A DNA stretch of 64,000 bases from Acidipila sp. GTDB taxonomy: Bacteria > Acidobacteriota > Terriglobia > Acidiferrales > UBA7541. The DNA is taken from the NCBI GenBank assembly GCA_010365215.1, contig JAAFGT010000002.1:62001-126000 (forward strand). Direction: 5' to 3'. Positions within the stretch are counted from its first letter, which is position 1; each line of letters starts with the position of its first letter. Below are positions 10,047 to 18,940 of this stretch, piece after piece. A program made the translations under genes and the position numbers. The notes beneath the pieces were generated by a model. The model was not told the DNA's origin, ran no database searches, and saw only the letters and a list, made by a program, of their open reading frames with translations.

Positions 10047-10435
10047 GGAAATCTCCTTTTCACACCGCTGCCGACCGCGTTTTTATAGTGCCGCGTCTTC
10101 CGGTAAGGAATGGAGTCATGGGTGAGAATTTCGGCCTAAGACAGACACGCTCGATTCAAAACTGTCGGCCAAGGGCAGCTTCCAAGGCGGTCAAACTGCA
10201 AAGGCCCGCCTCGGGCTACCGTGTGCAGTCACTCCCCGCAGGGACATGGCCGGCAGCTCTACTGCAATTCACGGCGGCATTCTAGGAAATGCTCATGCTT
10301 GGTGTCAATCGCATTCCGGACACCAAACCTCTCTGCAGGATTCCTTCCGTGCGCGCTTAAGCAAATTACATTTCTTTGACATTCCGGTTCTTATGCCGCC
10401 GCGTGATGAACGCTCTCCGTACGCTGCGGCCTCGT
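10047..10435. other. Intergenic region without a recognised gene
   Basis: This is the 389-base gap between the start of the dehydrogenase gene and the stop of the leftward TPR gene. Short open frames occur on both strands but none has a convincing ribosome site or recognisable protein. No clear hairpin terminator or tRNA was seen. It presumably contains the fdhA promoter near 10050-10150. Confidence 0.5.
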
Positions 10436-12037
10436 TTAGCGCTTTGCAATCAACGCGCGAGCCTGTTTCAACTCCGCACGCTCCGAGTGTGGCGCGCCGT
10501 CGCAATTCTTGAGGAGCTGCGCGTAGTAGCGGGTCGACTGATCCTGTTTTCCGGCCAGCTCGGCAGCGTGCGCCGCTCCGTAGAGCGAATCGAAACGGCC
10601 GGGGGCAACAAGCAGTGAGCCTTCGTATTCCGTTAGCGCTTCCGCGAAGCGGTTTTTCTCAAGCAGCATGTCCGCCAGCATTTCGCGCGCGGGAATCGCC
10701 AGCTGCGCGGGCCCGTCCTTCTCTTCCATCGCTGCGGCTGCGCGCATATCTTTCACCGCCTGATCCACATTACCTTCGACGTACTCCACCCACGCCACCG
10801 CCTCCTGGAATTCCGCGTCTTTCTCTTTCGCCGGATAGTGCGGGTGCTCTTTGCGGCCCGCGTCAAGGAAGGCTTCAAACTTCGTTAAGTTTTCGCGGGC
10901 TGCTGCGGCATCCCCGCTGCGCGCTGCGCCGATGGTGCGAGCGCGATAGATGGTGGCCGATGGAAACGCGCCGCTATTAGGCGGCGGCACCAGCGTAGCG
11001 GCGATGGACCACTGGCGCATCTCCAGCGCATAACGAGCTGGTAGCTCGGTGAGCATGTAGCCCATCTCTTCCACCTCCATGCCCGTGAGGCTTTTTACTT
11101 CTTCCAGAACTTTCTGCGCATCCGACTCCCGGCCAATTTGCAGATAGGCATACGAGAGAAAGTCCAGGGCGTGGAGCTGGTGCGAAGCGTCGCCCATGTG
11201 TTTCATGGCAGACTTGCGCGTGGCCGCCACGGAAGCCAGATTGGACGCAATCGTTTCCTGCCACAGTCCCACGCGGTTGAAGATATGCGAAGGCATGTGC
11301 AACGCGTGAGGAGCAGCCGGGGCAATCTTGGCGTAACTCCGCGCGGCTGCTAGGCCCTGCGCGGCGAGCTGCGGCCGGTCGTAGCTATGGATCAGGTAGT
11401 GGGCCACGCCAGGATGGTCAGGGGCCTCCGCGTAAACTTTTTCCAGGACGGCGATGGCTTTTTTCCGCGTGGCAAAGCCGGGATCGTTACGCGGCTCGGC
11501 CCCCAGCAGGGCAAGCGCGTAAAACACCGCGGCTTCGCGGTCCTGCGGATACTGGAGATGGACCTCGTCCATGGCTCGCGCGTAGGCCGCCGCGCGGGAT
11601 TCGTGATCGGAGCGGTCCTTGCCTTTATAGAAGGCTGCCAGGGCGGCGATGTATGCGCTCTCACGCGGGGATTTTTCACCGTGATCGGCCGCCGCATCGA
11701 GGGCCGCGCGGCCCTTGGCGAGAGTTTCCGCATCCGGACGATCCCACAACGGATGCCAAAGACTCATCGCCACGCCCCACTGAGCCATGGAACAGCGCGC
11801 ACCCTTGCGCAAAATGTTTTCGAACTGCGCCTTCGCTTCGTCGTACCAGAACGAATGCAGGAGAGCGATGCCCCGTTCGAAAGCCGGCTGCACCGACGCG
11901 GGACACGAAGTGGGAAACGAAACCTTGCCCAGCCCTCCGATTTCGTGATGGGCGTGAGCGTGGTTGTCTTCCTGCGTTTGTACGGGAGAAGCGAAATAAA
12001 GAAATACGGCGGTCGCAAGTATTAGCTGCGTCTTCAT
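10436..12037 (-). CDS. Secreted TPR-repeat protein
   Basis: Exported protein of 533 residues with an N-terminal signal peptide (about 1-21, LILATAVFLYFASPVQTQ) and a His-rich stretch DNHAHAHHE just after it. The rest is helical with tetratricopeptide-like repeats: AFERGIALLHSFWYDEAKAQF, CSMAQWGVAMSLWHPLW, AIAVLEKVYAEAPDHPGVAH and LSYAYLQIGRESDAQKVLEE. Such proteins are common in Acidobacteriota and carry no assigned function. A GAGAGGA ribosome site supports the ATG at 12037. The divergent neighbour is the propeller-hydrolase gene, with about 150 bases between the starts. Confidence 0.8.
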   Translation of the reverse strand: MKTQLILATAVFLYFASPVQTQEDNHAHAHHEIGGLGKVSFPTSCPASVQPAFERGIALLHSFWYDEAKAQFENILRKGARCSMAQWGVAMSLWHPLWDRPDAETLAKGRAALDAAADHGEKSPRESAYIAALAAFYKGKDRSDHESRAAAYARAMDEVHLQYPQDREAAVFYALALLGAEPRNDPGFATRKKAIAVLEKVYAEAPDHPGVAHYLIHSYDRPQLAAQGLAAARSYAKIAPAAPHALHMPSHIFNRVGLWQETIASNLASVAATRKSAMKHMGDASHQLHALDFLSYAYLQIGRESDAQKVLEEVKSLTGMEVEEMGYMLTELPARYALEMRQWSIAATLVPPPNSGAFPSATIYRARTIGAARSGDAAAARENLTKFEAFLDAGRKEHPHYPAKEKDAEFQEAVAWVEYVEGNVDQAVKDMRAAAAMEEKDGPAQLAIPAREMLADMLLEKNRFAEALTEYEGSLLVAPGRFDSLYGAAHAAELAGKQDQSTRYYAQLLKNCDGAPHSERAELKQARALIAKR

Positions 12038-12186
12038 AGGAAATCCTCTCTTGTCCGCCGAGTCTACCTCTCGCGATTGCTGGCGTCAATTTGCGGCATC
12101 GACAGTGTAAAACGCCTGTCGGGCGGTGCTGGAAGAGGCGTATTCTATTGCGTCATCGGTCTTAAACATGCGAGAGGGGGACTCAC

Positions 12187-14718
12187 GTGCGCACTCGTAA
12201 ACTATTTTTTGCTCTTGCCATGCTTCTGATGACGGGACGCGCGTACGGCCAGCGTGAGCCGGTACTAAAGCAACTGGAAATCCCGCACGCGTATTACTAC
12301 CGGGAGATGTATCTGCCGCAACTGACCACGGGGCCGTCTGGCGTGGCGTGGTCGCCGGACTCGAAGACGCTGATCTATTCCATGGCGGGCTCGTTGTGGC
12401 GGCAGCGAATCGACTCGGACACCGCGGAGCAGCTCACCGCCGGAGACGGTTATGCCTATCAGCCGGACTGGTCGCCAGACGGAAAATGGATTGCCTATGC
12501 CAGCTACGAGCACGATGCCATCGAGATTCGCGTGCTCGAGGTGGCTACCCGAACAATCGCTGCGCTCACATCGAACCACGGCGTAAACGTTGAGCCGCGG
12601 TGGTCACCCGACGGAAAGCGCGTAGCCTTTGTCTCCGCGCCGCAGAACCGCGCGTTTCACATCATGCTGGGGGAATTTTCCGCGGGAAGCCTGACCAACA
12701 TCGAACAGCTCACCGGCGAAACGCGCAGCGCCGTCGCGCGTTACTACTACGGCCCGTATGACCACGAGATGAGCCCTGCCTGGTCGCCGGACGGCTCGGA
12801 AATTGTCTTTGTTTCCAACCGCGGGCACCTCTATGGCAGCGGAGGAATCTGGCGAATGCGCGCGGCGCGCGGCGCCGAACCACGCGAAATTCAGTCTGAA
12901 GAAACTACCTGGAAGGCGCGGCCGGATTGGTCGCCGGATGGAAAGCGCATAGTTTGGAGTTCGTACGCGGGAAGGCAGTGGCATCAACTGTGGGCGATAC
13001 CGGCGGCAGGCGGCAGCGCCATTCCACTCTCTTACGGCGAATACGACAACACGGCGGCGCGCTGGTCACCTGACGGCCGCTCCATCGCGTTTATTTCCAA
13101 TCGTGGCGGCAACACCAGTCTGTGGATTCAGGAAGTTCTTGGAGGGTTCCAGTGGACTCCCCTCCGCAACCATCTCAAATATCTGCGGCCCACGGGACGC
13201 CTGAAAATTACGGTCGTGGATGCCGCAGGAAAGCCGGTCAAGGCCCGCGTCTCGGTGACTGCAGCCGATGGCCTGGCCTATGCCCCGGAAACGGCATGGA
13301 TGCATGCGGACGACGGGTTCGACCGCAGCCAGCGCGCGTTCGAGCCTCACTATTTTCATGCTAACGGCAACGCGGATATGGATGTGCCCGCGGGAAAAGT
13401 GGAAGTCGAAGTGATGCACGGCTTCGAGCATCATGTGGAAAAAGAAAGTGTCACGATCACCGCGGATTCAACGGCGCTCTTAGCCATTCACCTGCATCCC
13501 TTCGCCTTAACGGCGACGGCGGGCAGCCGGTGGGCCAGCGGTGACGTCCACGTGCATATGAATTACGGTGGCGCGTACCGTAACACGCCAAAAAACCTCG
13601 TGGCGCAGGCGGAGTCTGAAAATCTGAATGTCGTGCACGCTCTGATCGTGAATAAGGAACAGCGTATCCCCGATATTTCTGATTTTACTGGAGAGCTCGA
13701 TGCGGCCTCGAAAGCGGACATGCTGTTGCAGTTCGGGCAGGAGTATCACTCGAGCGCCTGGGGCCATCTGGGCCTGCTGAATTTGAAACGCAACTTGATT
13801 GTTCCGGACTATGCGGGATACCCACAGACCGTTGCAGCGAGCCTTTACCCGTCAAATTCCGAAGTCGCCGACATGGCGCACGCGCAAGGCGGCCTGGTCG
13901 GTTACGTACACCCGTTTGATGAAGTGCCCGATCCGGCCAAAGATACTGCGCTACAGAACGCGCTGCCCATCGATGTAGCGCTGGGCAAGGCGAATTATAT
14001 CGAGGTGGTGGGCTTCAGCGATCACAGGAGTACGGCAGCGGTCTGGTACCGGCTGCTGAACTGCGGCTTTCGGCTGCCTACCGCGTCGGGTACGGATGCC
14101 ATGGCCAATTTCGCATCATTGCGCGGGCCGGTGGGTACGAACCGCGTCTACGTCCGAGTGCCTGTAGGACCCTTGAAAATGGAAAGCTGGCTCGATGGCC
14201 TGCGACAAGGGAAAACCTTTGCCACCAACGGGCCGCTGCTGCGATTCACACTGGGCGGCAAGGAAATCGGCGATGACCTCCGGTTACCCGCGGGGAAACA
14301 GGAGCTGCGATTCGGCGCGGCGCTTCGCTCCATTGTTCCGTTGGATCATCTTGAGGTGGTGTGCAATGGGCGAGTGGCAAAAGAGATCCCGCTCGCGGGA
14401 GACCGCACCAGCGCTGACGCCGGTGGCAGCGTAACCATGGAAAAAAGCGGCTGGTGCGTCCTGCGCGCTTGGAGCGAAAAGGCGGAGCATCCTGTTTTTG
14501 ATATCTATCCCTACGCGACCACCAGTCCGGTATACGTTACATTAGGCGAAGCACCACCGCGATCTGCCGCGGATGCGGCCTATTTCGTGGCCTGGCTCGA
14601 TGCCGTGCGCAAGACCGTGGAAGCTCACCAGGATTGGAATACACCTGCGGAACGCGCCAGCGTGATGAAATCAATTGAGGCTGCGCGCGCGGAGTTCGTG
14701 GCGCGCCAGAAGGAATGA
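12187..14718 (+). CDS. Secreted PD40 beta-propeller fused to a CehA/McbA-type metal-dependent hydrolase
   Basis: Exported protein of 843 residues starting at GTG, preceded by a GAGAGGGGG ribosome site at 12172-12180. A signal peptide (about 1-21) is followed by six PD40/TolB-like propeller motifs of the form WSPDGKxIAFVS (for example WSPDGKWIAYAS, WSPDGKRVAFVS, WSPDGRSIAFIS). A beta-sandwich linker (about 335-425) comes next. The C-terminal half begins with the PHP-like metal motif GDVHVHMNYGG and contains GLVGYVHPFDEVPD and SGTDAMANF, as in CehA/McbA-like metallohydrolases. The substrate is unknown; CehA acts on carbamates, but that should not be transferred. A short VOC gene follows 24 bases downstream. 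Confidence 0.82.
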   Translation: MRTRKLFFALAMLLMTGRAYGQREPVLKQLEIPHAYYYREMYLPQLTTGPSGVAWSPDSKTLIYSMAGSLWRQRIDSDTAEQLTAGDGYAYQPDWSPDGKWIAYASYEHDAIEIRVLEVATRTIAALTSNHGVNVEPRWSPDGKRVAFVSAPQNRAFHIMLGEFSAGSLTNIEQLTGETRSAVARYYYGPYDHEMSPAWSPDGSEIVFVSNRGHLYGSGGIWRMRAARGAEPREIQSEETTWKARPDWSPDGKRIVWSSYAGRQWHQLWAIPAAGGSAIPLSYGEYDNTAARWSPDGRSIAFISNRGGNTSLWIQEVLGGFQWTPLRNHLKYLRPTGRLKITVVDAAGKPVKARVSVTAADGLAYAPETAWMHADDGFDRSQRAFEPHYFHANGNADMDVPAGKVEVEVMHGFEHHVEKESVTITADSTALLAIHLHPFALTATAGSRWASGDVHVHMNYGGAYRNTPKNLVAQAESENLNVVHALIVNKEQRIPDISDFTGELDAASKADMLLQFGQEYHSSAWGHLGLLNLKRNLIVPDYAGYPQTVAASLYPSNSEVADMAHAQGGLVGYVHPFDEVPDPAKDTALQNALPIDVALGKANYIEVVGFSDHRSTAAVWYRLLNCGFRLPTASGTDAMANFASLRGPVGTNRVYVRVPVGPLKMESWLDGLRQGKTFATNGPLLRFTLGGKEIGDDLRLPAGKQELRFGAALRSIVPLDHLEVVCNGRVAKEIPLAGDRTSADAGGSVTMEKSGWCVLRAWSEKAEHPVFDIYPYATTSPVYVTLGEAPPRSAADAAYFVAWLDAVRKTVEAHQDWNTPAERASVMKSIEAARAEFVARQKE

Positions 14719-14742
14719 GATTGCGGCAGCGGAGATAAAAAC

Positions 14743-15093
14743 ATGATCAACGGAATTCACGCGCTGATTTACACCAAAGACGCGGACGGCGTTCGTGCCT
14801 TCTTTCGCGACGTCCTGAAGTGGCCTTCCGTCAATGCCGGTCACGGCTGGCTAATCTTTGCGCTTCCTCCGGCCGAATTGGGTATCCATCCCACGGACGG
14901 CAACGGCCACCATGAGCTCTATCTCATGTGCGAAAACATTCAAGCCACGGTAACAGAATTGCAGGACAAAGGAATCGAGCTGACGCGGCCGATCACTGAC
15001 GCCGGGTTCGGCCTGACGACGGCAATAAGAATTCCAGGCGGAAGCGAACTGGGTCTGTATGAGCCCAAGCATCCCACCGCCTTGGGCCTGTAG
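14743..15093 (+). CDS. VOC/glyoxalase-fold family protein
   Basis: Small cytoplasmic protein of 116 residues of the vicinal oxygen chelate fold, with two beta-alpha-beta-beta-beta modules: LIYTKDADGVRAFFRDVLKW then HELYLMCENIQATVTELQDKGIEL, ending GLTTAIRIPGGSELGLYEP. Candidate metal ligands are His/Glu at the ends of these strands (H7, E67, E109 by rough count). The family includes glyoxalases, resistance proteins and dioxygenases; nothing here fixes the substrate. It is co-oriented with the upstream hydrolase gene and probably co-transcribed. It converges on ruvB. Confidence 0.8.
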   Translation: MINGIHALIYTKDADGVRAFFRDVLKWPSVNAGHGWLIFALPPAELGIHPTDGNGHHELYLMCENIQATVTELQDKGIELTRPITDAGFGLTTAIRIPGGSELGLYEPKHPTALGL

Positions 15094-15153
15094 AATCGCA
15101 AATTCCGCAAATGCCTCAGAAAGTGGCTGTCCAGGGTCCCACGAAGCCTGGCG

Positions 15154-16209
15154 CTACGAGTTTCTAAAAAGCGGTGGCGTGTACCTGCTGCGAGACTCTT
15201 CAACGCCGAAATGCTTGTACGCCAGCGAAGTGGCCACACGGCCGCGCGGCGTGCGATCGAGCAACCCCAACTGCATTAAGTAAGGCTCGTACATTTCTTC
15301 AATGGCGTCTTCGTCTTCGCTAAGCGCCGCGGCCAGCGTATTTACGCCCACCGGCCCGCCGCTGTACTTCTGCAGGATCGCCAGCATCAGGTTGCGGTCC
15401 ATCTCATCCAGGCCGTGCTGGTCAATTCCCAGCATCTCCAACGCTTCTTTTGCGACGCTCAGGGTGATTTTTCCGTCGGCGCGCACTTCGGCAAAATCGC
15501 GGCAGCGGCGCAGCAAACGGTTGGCCACGCGAGGCGTCCCTCGGCTGCGGCGCGCCATCTCTGCCGCGCCGTCTTCATCCACGGAGATATTCAGAATTCT
15601 TGCGGAGCGGCGAATAATCTCACACAGATCGTCCGGCGTATAAAAATCCAGTCGGTGAACGATACCAAAGCGCGAGCGCAACGGCGCAGTCAACAGCCCG
15701 GCGCGCGTTGTCGCGCCGACGAGGGTAAATTTATTTAATTGGTAAGGGTGGACGCGCGCGCCAGGGCCCTGGCCGATGATCAGGTCCATGCGAAAGTCTT
15801 CCATCGCCGGATAAAGTATTTCCTCGATGGCGGGGAGCAGGCGATGGATCTCATCGAGGAAAAATATTTCACGCGGCTCGATGGAGCTGAGCACGGCAGT
15901 CAGGTCGCCTTTGCGCTCGAGCAAAGGGCCGGAGCTGGTCTTGATGGCCACGCCAAGTTCGCTGGCCAATATCTGCGCCAGCGTGGTTTTTCCCAGTCCG
16001 GGTGGGCCGAACAGCAAGACGTGGTCCAGAGCCTCGCCGCGGCTGCGCGCAGCTTCCAGCGCAATCGCCAGGTTTTCCTTTACGCGGCCCTGGCCGATGA
16101 AATCGGCGAGCCGCTGCGGGCGAACGCTGGCATCAAGCCGAGCATCTTCGTCGAGTGGGGCGCCGGAAACGATTCGTTGTTGCGGCTTCGACATACTCTC
16201 CCGGTGCAT
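15154..16209 (-). CDS. ruvB: Holliday junction branch migration ATPase RuvB
   Basis: RuvB is the hexameric AAA+ motor that drives branch migration of Holliday junctions with RuvA. The 351-residue product has the full family layout: [12 protein letters not shown]-like N-terminus ([12 protein letters not shown]), Walker [10 protein letters not shown] at 68-76, Walker [11 protein letters not shown], sensor motif [20 protein letters not shown], and a C-terminal winged helix with [13 protein letters not shown]. An in-frame ATG at 16194 is an alternative start, with a GGGAGAG unusually close to it. It lies 75 bases downstream of ruvA; ruvC is not in this window. Confidence 0.97.
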   Translation of the reverse strand: MHRESMSKPQQRIVSGAPLDEDARLDASVRPQRLADFIGQGRVKENLAIALEAARSRGEALDHVLLFGPPGLGKTTLAQILASELGVAIKTSSGPLLERKGDLTAVLSSIEPREIFFLDEIHRLLPAIEEILYPAMEDFRMDLIIGQGPGARVHPYQLNKFTLVGATTRAGLLTAPLRSRFGIVHRLDFYTPDDLCEIIRRSARILNISVDEDGAAEMARRSRGTPRVANRLLRRCRDFAEVRADGKITLSVAKEALEMLGIDQHGLDEMDRNLMLAILQKYSGGPVGVNTLAAALSEDEDAIEEMYEPYLMQLGLLDRTPRGRVATSLAYKHFGVEESRSRYTPPLFRNS

Positions 16210-16284
16210 CCGATCAGCTTCTACTCCGTAGCATACTGAGAAACTGCAGAATTTACTTGGCCAGACAAAATTCTCGACGTTTCT

Positions 16285-16914
16285 TTACCTCTTCTTTCCA
16301 GCAGAAGGCGGCGAAGGACTCAAATGCTGTAGCGCGGCCCGCAACAACACCTCGAACGTCTGCCCCGGCTTGGCTGCGGCGCCCGCGCGGCGCATCTCAT
16401 CCACCGCGCGTTCTGCATCGCGGCGCTCGTAGCCAAGATTGAGCAATGCGGAGAGCACATCGGCCTCCAGATCACTCGATGGCCCGCGGCGTTCCGCTGA
16501 CACCGCTTCGGTAGCAGCAAGTTTGTCGCGGAGCTCGAGCACGATGCGCTCGGCGGTCTTACGGCCAACGCCGGGGATGCGCACCAGTTGCGCCAGATCA
16601 CCTTTGCGCACGGCGGGAATAATTTCTTCCACGTGCATGCCGGAAAGAATTTTCAGGGCGAGCGAAGGACCGACTCCAGAGACGGAAAGCAGAAGCTCGA
16701 AAAAATGTTTTTCGCGCGAAGTCAGAAATCCGTACAGCGCCAGCTGGTCTTCGCGGACGTGAGTATGAATCAGCAGCGTGACTTCTCCGCGCAGGTCGCC
16801 CAGCGCTGAAAACGTCGAGAGCGGAATCTGCACCAGGTAGCCAACCCCGCTGACGTCCACCAAAACCTGGTTGGGACGCTTCTCCGCCAACTGCCCGCGT
16901 AATTGGCCGATCAT
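16285..16914 (-). CDS. ruvA: Holliday junction DNA-binding protein RuvA
   Basis: RuvA binds four-way junctions as a tetramer and loads RuvB. The protein has 209 residues in three domains: an OB fold (about 1-63, MIGQLRGQLAEKRPNQVLVD, GVGYLVQIP), tandem helix-hairpin-helix motifs (LLSVSGVGPSLALKIL, LVRIPGVGRKTAERIVLELRDKL) and a C-terminal RuvB-binding UBA-like domain (about 150-200, ALLNLGYERRDAERAVDEM). It precedes ruvB on the same strand, the usual order. Confidence 0.96.
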   Translation of the reverse strand: MIGQLRGQLAEKRPNQVLVDVSGVGYLVQIPLSTFSALGDLRGEVTLLIHTHVREDQLALYGFLTSREKHFFELLLSVSGVGPSLALKILSGMHVEEIIPAVRKGDLAQLVRIPGVGRKTAERIVLELRDKLAATEAVSAERRGPSSDLEADVLSALLNLGYERRDAERAVDEMRRAGAAAKPGQTFEVLLRAALQHLSPSPPSAGKKR

Positions 16915-17240
16915 CAGTAGAGAGTATTCTGCACCCGTGCCGCGGTGTCAACGCGAGGTAAAAACGCTGCCCCGGAACCGCAAATCTATTTCGCGAGGCG
17001 TAAGCCACGTCCCATTTCCACTGCTACCGTCCCGAAAGCGAACATGCCAAATTGTCTCAACAGGCAGCAAAATAAAATAACAAAACAGAGAAACTACGAA
17101 ACATATTTGCTTACCTCTCCGTCTAAGCAAGTGAGAGTTCAACCTGGTGGAAAGGAGCGATGACAGCTTAATGGCTGCCCATCGCATCCCGGGCGGGGGC
17201 GGACCTCTGAAATAAATTAAACTTAATGGAGGTAACTGCT
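16915..17240 (+). promoter_or_regulatory. Structured leader region upstream of the small secreted protein gene
   Basis: This 326-base gap between ruvA and the next rightward gene has no gene. It holds two consecutive hairpin-forming inverted repeats: TTGCTTA/TAAGCAA (17107-17113 and 17124-17130, 10-base loop), and GCGATG/CATCGC (17157-17162 and 17180-17185) enclosing a second short CAGC/GCTG stem. A G-rich run GGGCGGGGGCGG follows at 17191-17202, and the GGAGGT ribosome site is at 17228-17233. It may be a structured 5' UTR or operators. No known riboswitch class was recognised. Confidence 0.4.
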
Positions 17241-17576
17241 ATGGGTGTGCGAGCACGTAAAGCTACAGCATTTTTGACCGTCTTCATACTGCTGGCAATG
17301 GCCGTTCCGGCGCCGGCAAAAATAATTCATAGTTCATTCACGCTTCCCTCGGCCGCAAGGCTGGGCGGAGCCACTCTTAAAGCCGGGGATTACAACGTCA
17401 GCGCGGACGACACGAAAGTCACCTTGATGTTCAAGGGCAAAGTGGCCGCGGAAGCCAAGGTGGAATGGAAGGACGGCACCAGCAAAGCTTCCCAGACCAG
17501 CTTGCTCATCGCAGGGGATGAGATCAAGGAGATCCGATTTGAAGGCAAGACCCGTTACGCGGTCGTGCAGCCGTAA
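17241..17576 (+). CDS. Small secreted protein of unknown function
   Basis: Exported protein of 111 residues. The start at 17241 is chosen because GGAGGT lies 7 bases upstream; an in-frame ATG at 17226 has no such site. A signal peptide (about 1-26, KATAFLTVFILLAMAVPAPA) is followed by a compact beta-rich domain with HSSFTLPSAARLGGATLKAG, KVTLMFKGKVAAEAKVEW and IKEIRFEGKTRYAVV. No enzyme motif or cysteine is visible. It is a stand-alone unit with a structured leader and its own terminator, suggesting independent, possibly high, expression. The family looks like those repeatedly seen in Acidobacteriota, but no function is assigned. Confidence 0.75.
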   Translation: MGVRARKATAFLTVFILLAMAVPAPAKIIHSSFTLPSAARLGGATLKAGDYNVSADDTKVTLMFKGKVAAEAKVEWKDGTSKASQTSLLIAGDEIKEIRFEGKTRYAVVQP

Positions 17577-17589
17577 AACCTCCAACCGG

Positions 17590-17640
17590 GCGGAGGGTAA
17601 CCGGCACGAATAGCCGGTTCTCCTCCGCTCGTCATTTTGT
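17590..17640 (+). terminator. Hairpin terminator after the small secreted protein gene
   Basis: An inverted repeat GCGGAGG-GT-AACCGGC (17590-17605) pairs with GCCGGTT-CT-CCTCCGC (17613-17628) around a 7-base loop. It is followed by a modest T-rich stretch (CGTCATTTTGT). It lies 13 bases after the stop codon at 17576 and, given the convergent oxygenase gene ending at 17683, could serve both directions. Confidence 0.75.
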
Positions 17641-17682
17641 ATGAATTCAGTAAATGGATTACTTGTCGCGTTCGTGTGTGGG

Positions 17683-18855
17683 TCAGCCGGCTGGATTTAC
17701 GCGGCCGGTGAGATAGGCCCGGGCCACTTGAGTCAGGAAACGATATACTGCGCTCTCACGCGCGGAGAGCGGTCCCGGCCGGAAGCCCAGCGAGCTGACT
17801 CCCCGCTGCACCGATTCGCAAGCCTTCCAATCCTGCTGATTGGTAACATCCCAGAATTCCACCGCATAATCCGGCGAAAAATTCTTGCGATCGAGCTCCT
17901 CGGGCGGAAACAGCCACTGACATTCGATGAAAGTTCGATCGGCGGCGCGCGGCTCCAGGCGGTGGGTCAATACGTAATCGGGATGCAGGCTGATCAACAG
18001 ATTGGGTAGCAAGCCGTAGTAGTAGACCTCGCGCAGGCTTTCGGAAGGCAGACCCGGGAGCGGCACACTGTGGCTTTTCCCATCAAGCGCCATGGTGTCG
18101 GCCTCAGCGACCAGCTCCATGAAACCTCCCGTCCAGGCGCCACGCAATGAAAGATTGCGTCCACTGTCGGGCGGGCTGACGCGGCAAAGCTGCGGATGAA
18201 TCTGCGGGCAGTGGTAACACTCGTGATAATTCTCGGTGATGATTTTCCAGTTGGAGGAAATCTCGTACGAATGACGCGCGGCGATCTGAAGCCGGCCCGG
18301 CGCGTGCGGGGCCACCAGATCGCTGAGATCGCCAAGCCACTGTTCGAGTGGAGGCGCATCTCCGCTGACGTTTGCAAAAATCCAGCCCTGCCAGGTGGCC
18401 ACGCGCACGGGAACCAGTTCGTGCTCGGCGGGATCCACCGCGACGTCCCCAAACCGTGTAGCTGTTTTGAGAGAACCATCGAGCTCGTAAACCCACGCGT
18501 GATACGGGCAACGGATAGCGCGCGCGTTGGCGGAGCAGCCGGGCTCCAGCAACTCGTGCCCGCGATGGCGGCACACGTTGAAAAACGCGTGGAGCGCACC
18601 GCCATCGTCGCGCGTCAGTAGAATCCCCTGCCGGCCGAGGCGGGCGGCGCGATGATCCCCGGAACGGCAAACTTCTTCCTCGCGGCACAAGCACACCCAG
18701 CCCGCTTCAAAAAGTTGTTTCTGCTCCCAGGCAAAAACTTCCGCGGACGAGTAGGCCTTTCCGGGAAGAGTGCGGCTGGAGCCGAAAGGTGCGATGACGC
18801 GTCGCAGCGCGTCTTCAGGAATCGGTGCGGTGGGCGATGCGTTGCCGATGGTCAC
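17683..18855 (-). CDS. Rieske non-haem iron oxygenase, large subunit
   Basis: Ring-hydroxylating oxygenase alpha-type subunit of 390 residues. The Rieske [2Fe-2S] ligands are C95-R-H97 and C116-P-Y-H119 (FFNVCRHRGHE and IRCPYHAW). The catalytic mononuclear iron site is NYHECYHCPQIHP, with likely ligands H215 and H220 and bridging E212. Start is GTG. Neither a beta subunit, ferredoxin nor reductase gene is adjacent, which fits the homomeric subgroup acting on quaternary ammonium, amino-acid-derived or small aromatic substrates using unlinked reductases. The substrate cannot be told from sequence. Confidence 0.88.
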   Translation of the reverse strand: MTIGNASPTAPIPEDALRRVIAPFGSSRTLPGKAYSSAEVFAWEQKQLFEAGWVCLCREEEVCRSGDHRAARLGRQGILLTRDDGGALHAFFNVCRHRGHELLEPGCSANARAIRCPYHAWVYELDGSLKTATRFGDVAVDPAEHELVPVRVATWQGWIFANVSGDAPPLEQWLGDLSDLVAPHAPGRLQIAARHSYEISSNWKIITENYHECYHCPQIHPQLCRVSPPDSGRNLSLRGAWTGGFMELVAEADTMALDGKSHSVPLPGLPSESLREVYYYGLLPNLLISLHPDYVLTHRLEPRAADRTFIECQWLFPPEELDRKNFSPDYAVEFWDVTNQQDWKACESVQRGVSSLGFRPGPLSARESAVYRFLTQVARAYLTGRVNPAG

Positions 18856-18940
18856 ACGTCATTCTAACTGCCTGGCGCGAATTCTCTCAGCGGTTTGCGA
18901 GCGTGGCGATTACCTGCACTTGCGTTGAAATACCGACCGC

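Noticed and set aside
10088-10285. 65-codon frame in the gap after fdhA
   Set aside because: No ribosome site, no recognisable motif, and it lies in the presumed fdhA promoter region.
17157-17202. Known riboswitch in the leader of the small secreted protein
   Set aside because: The stem-loop arrangement did not match any class I could recall with confidence, so only inverted repeats are reported.
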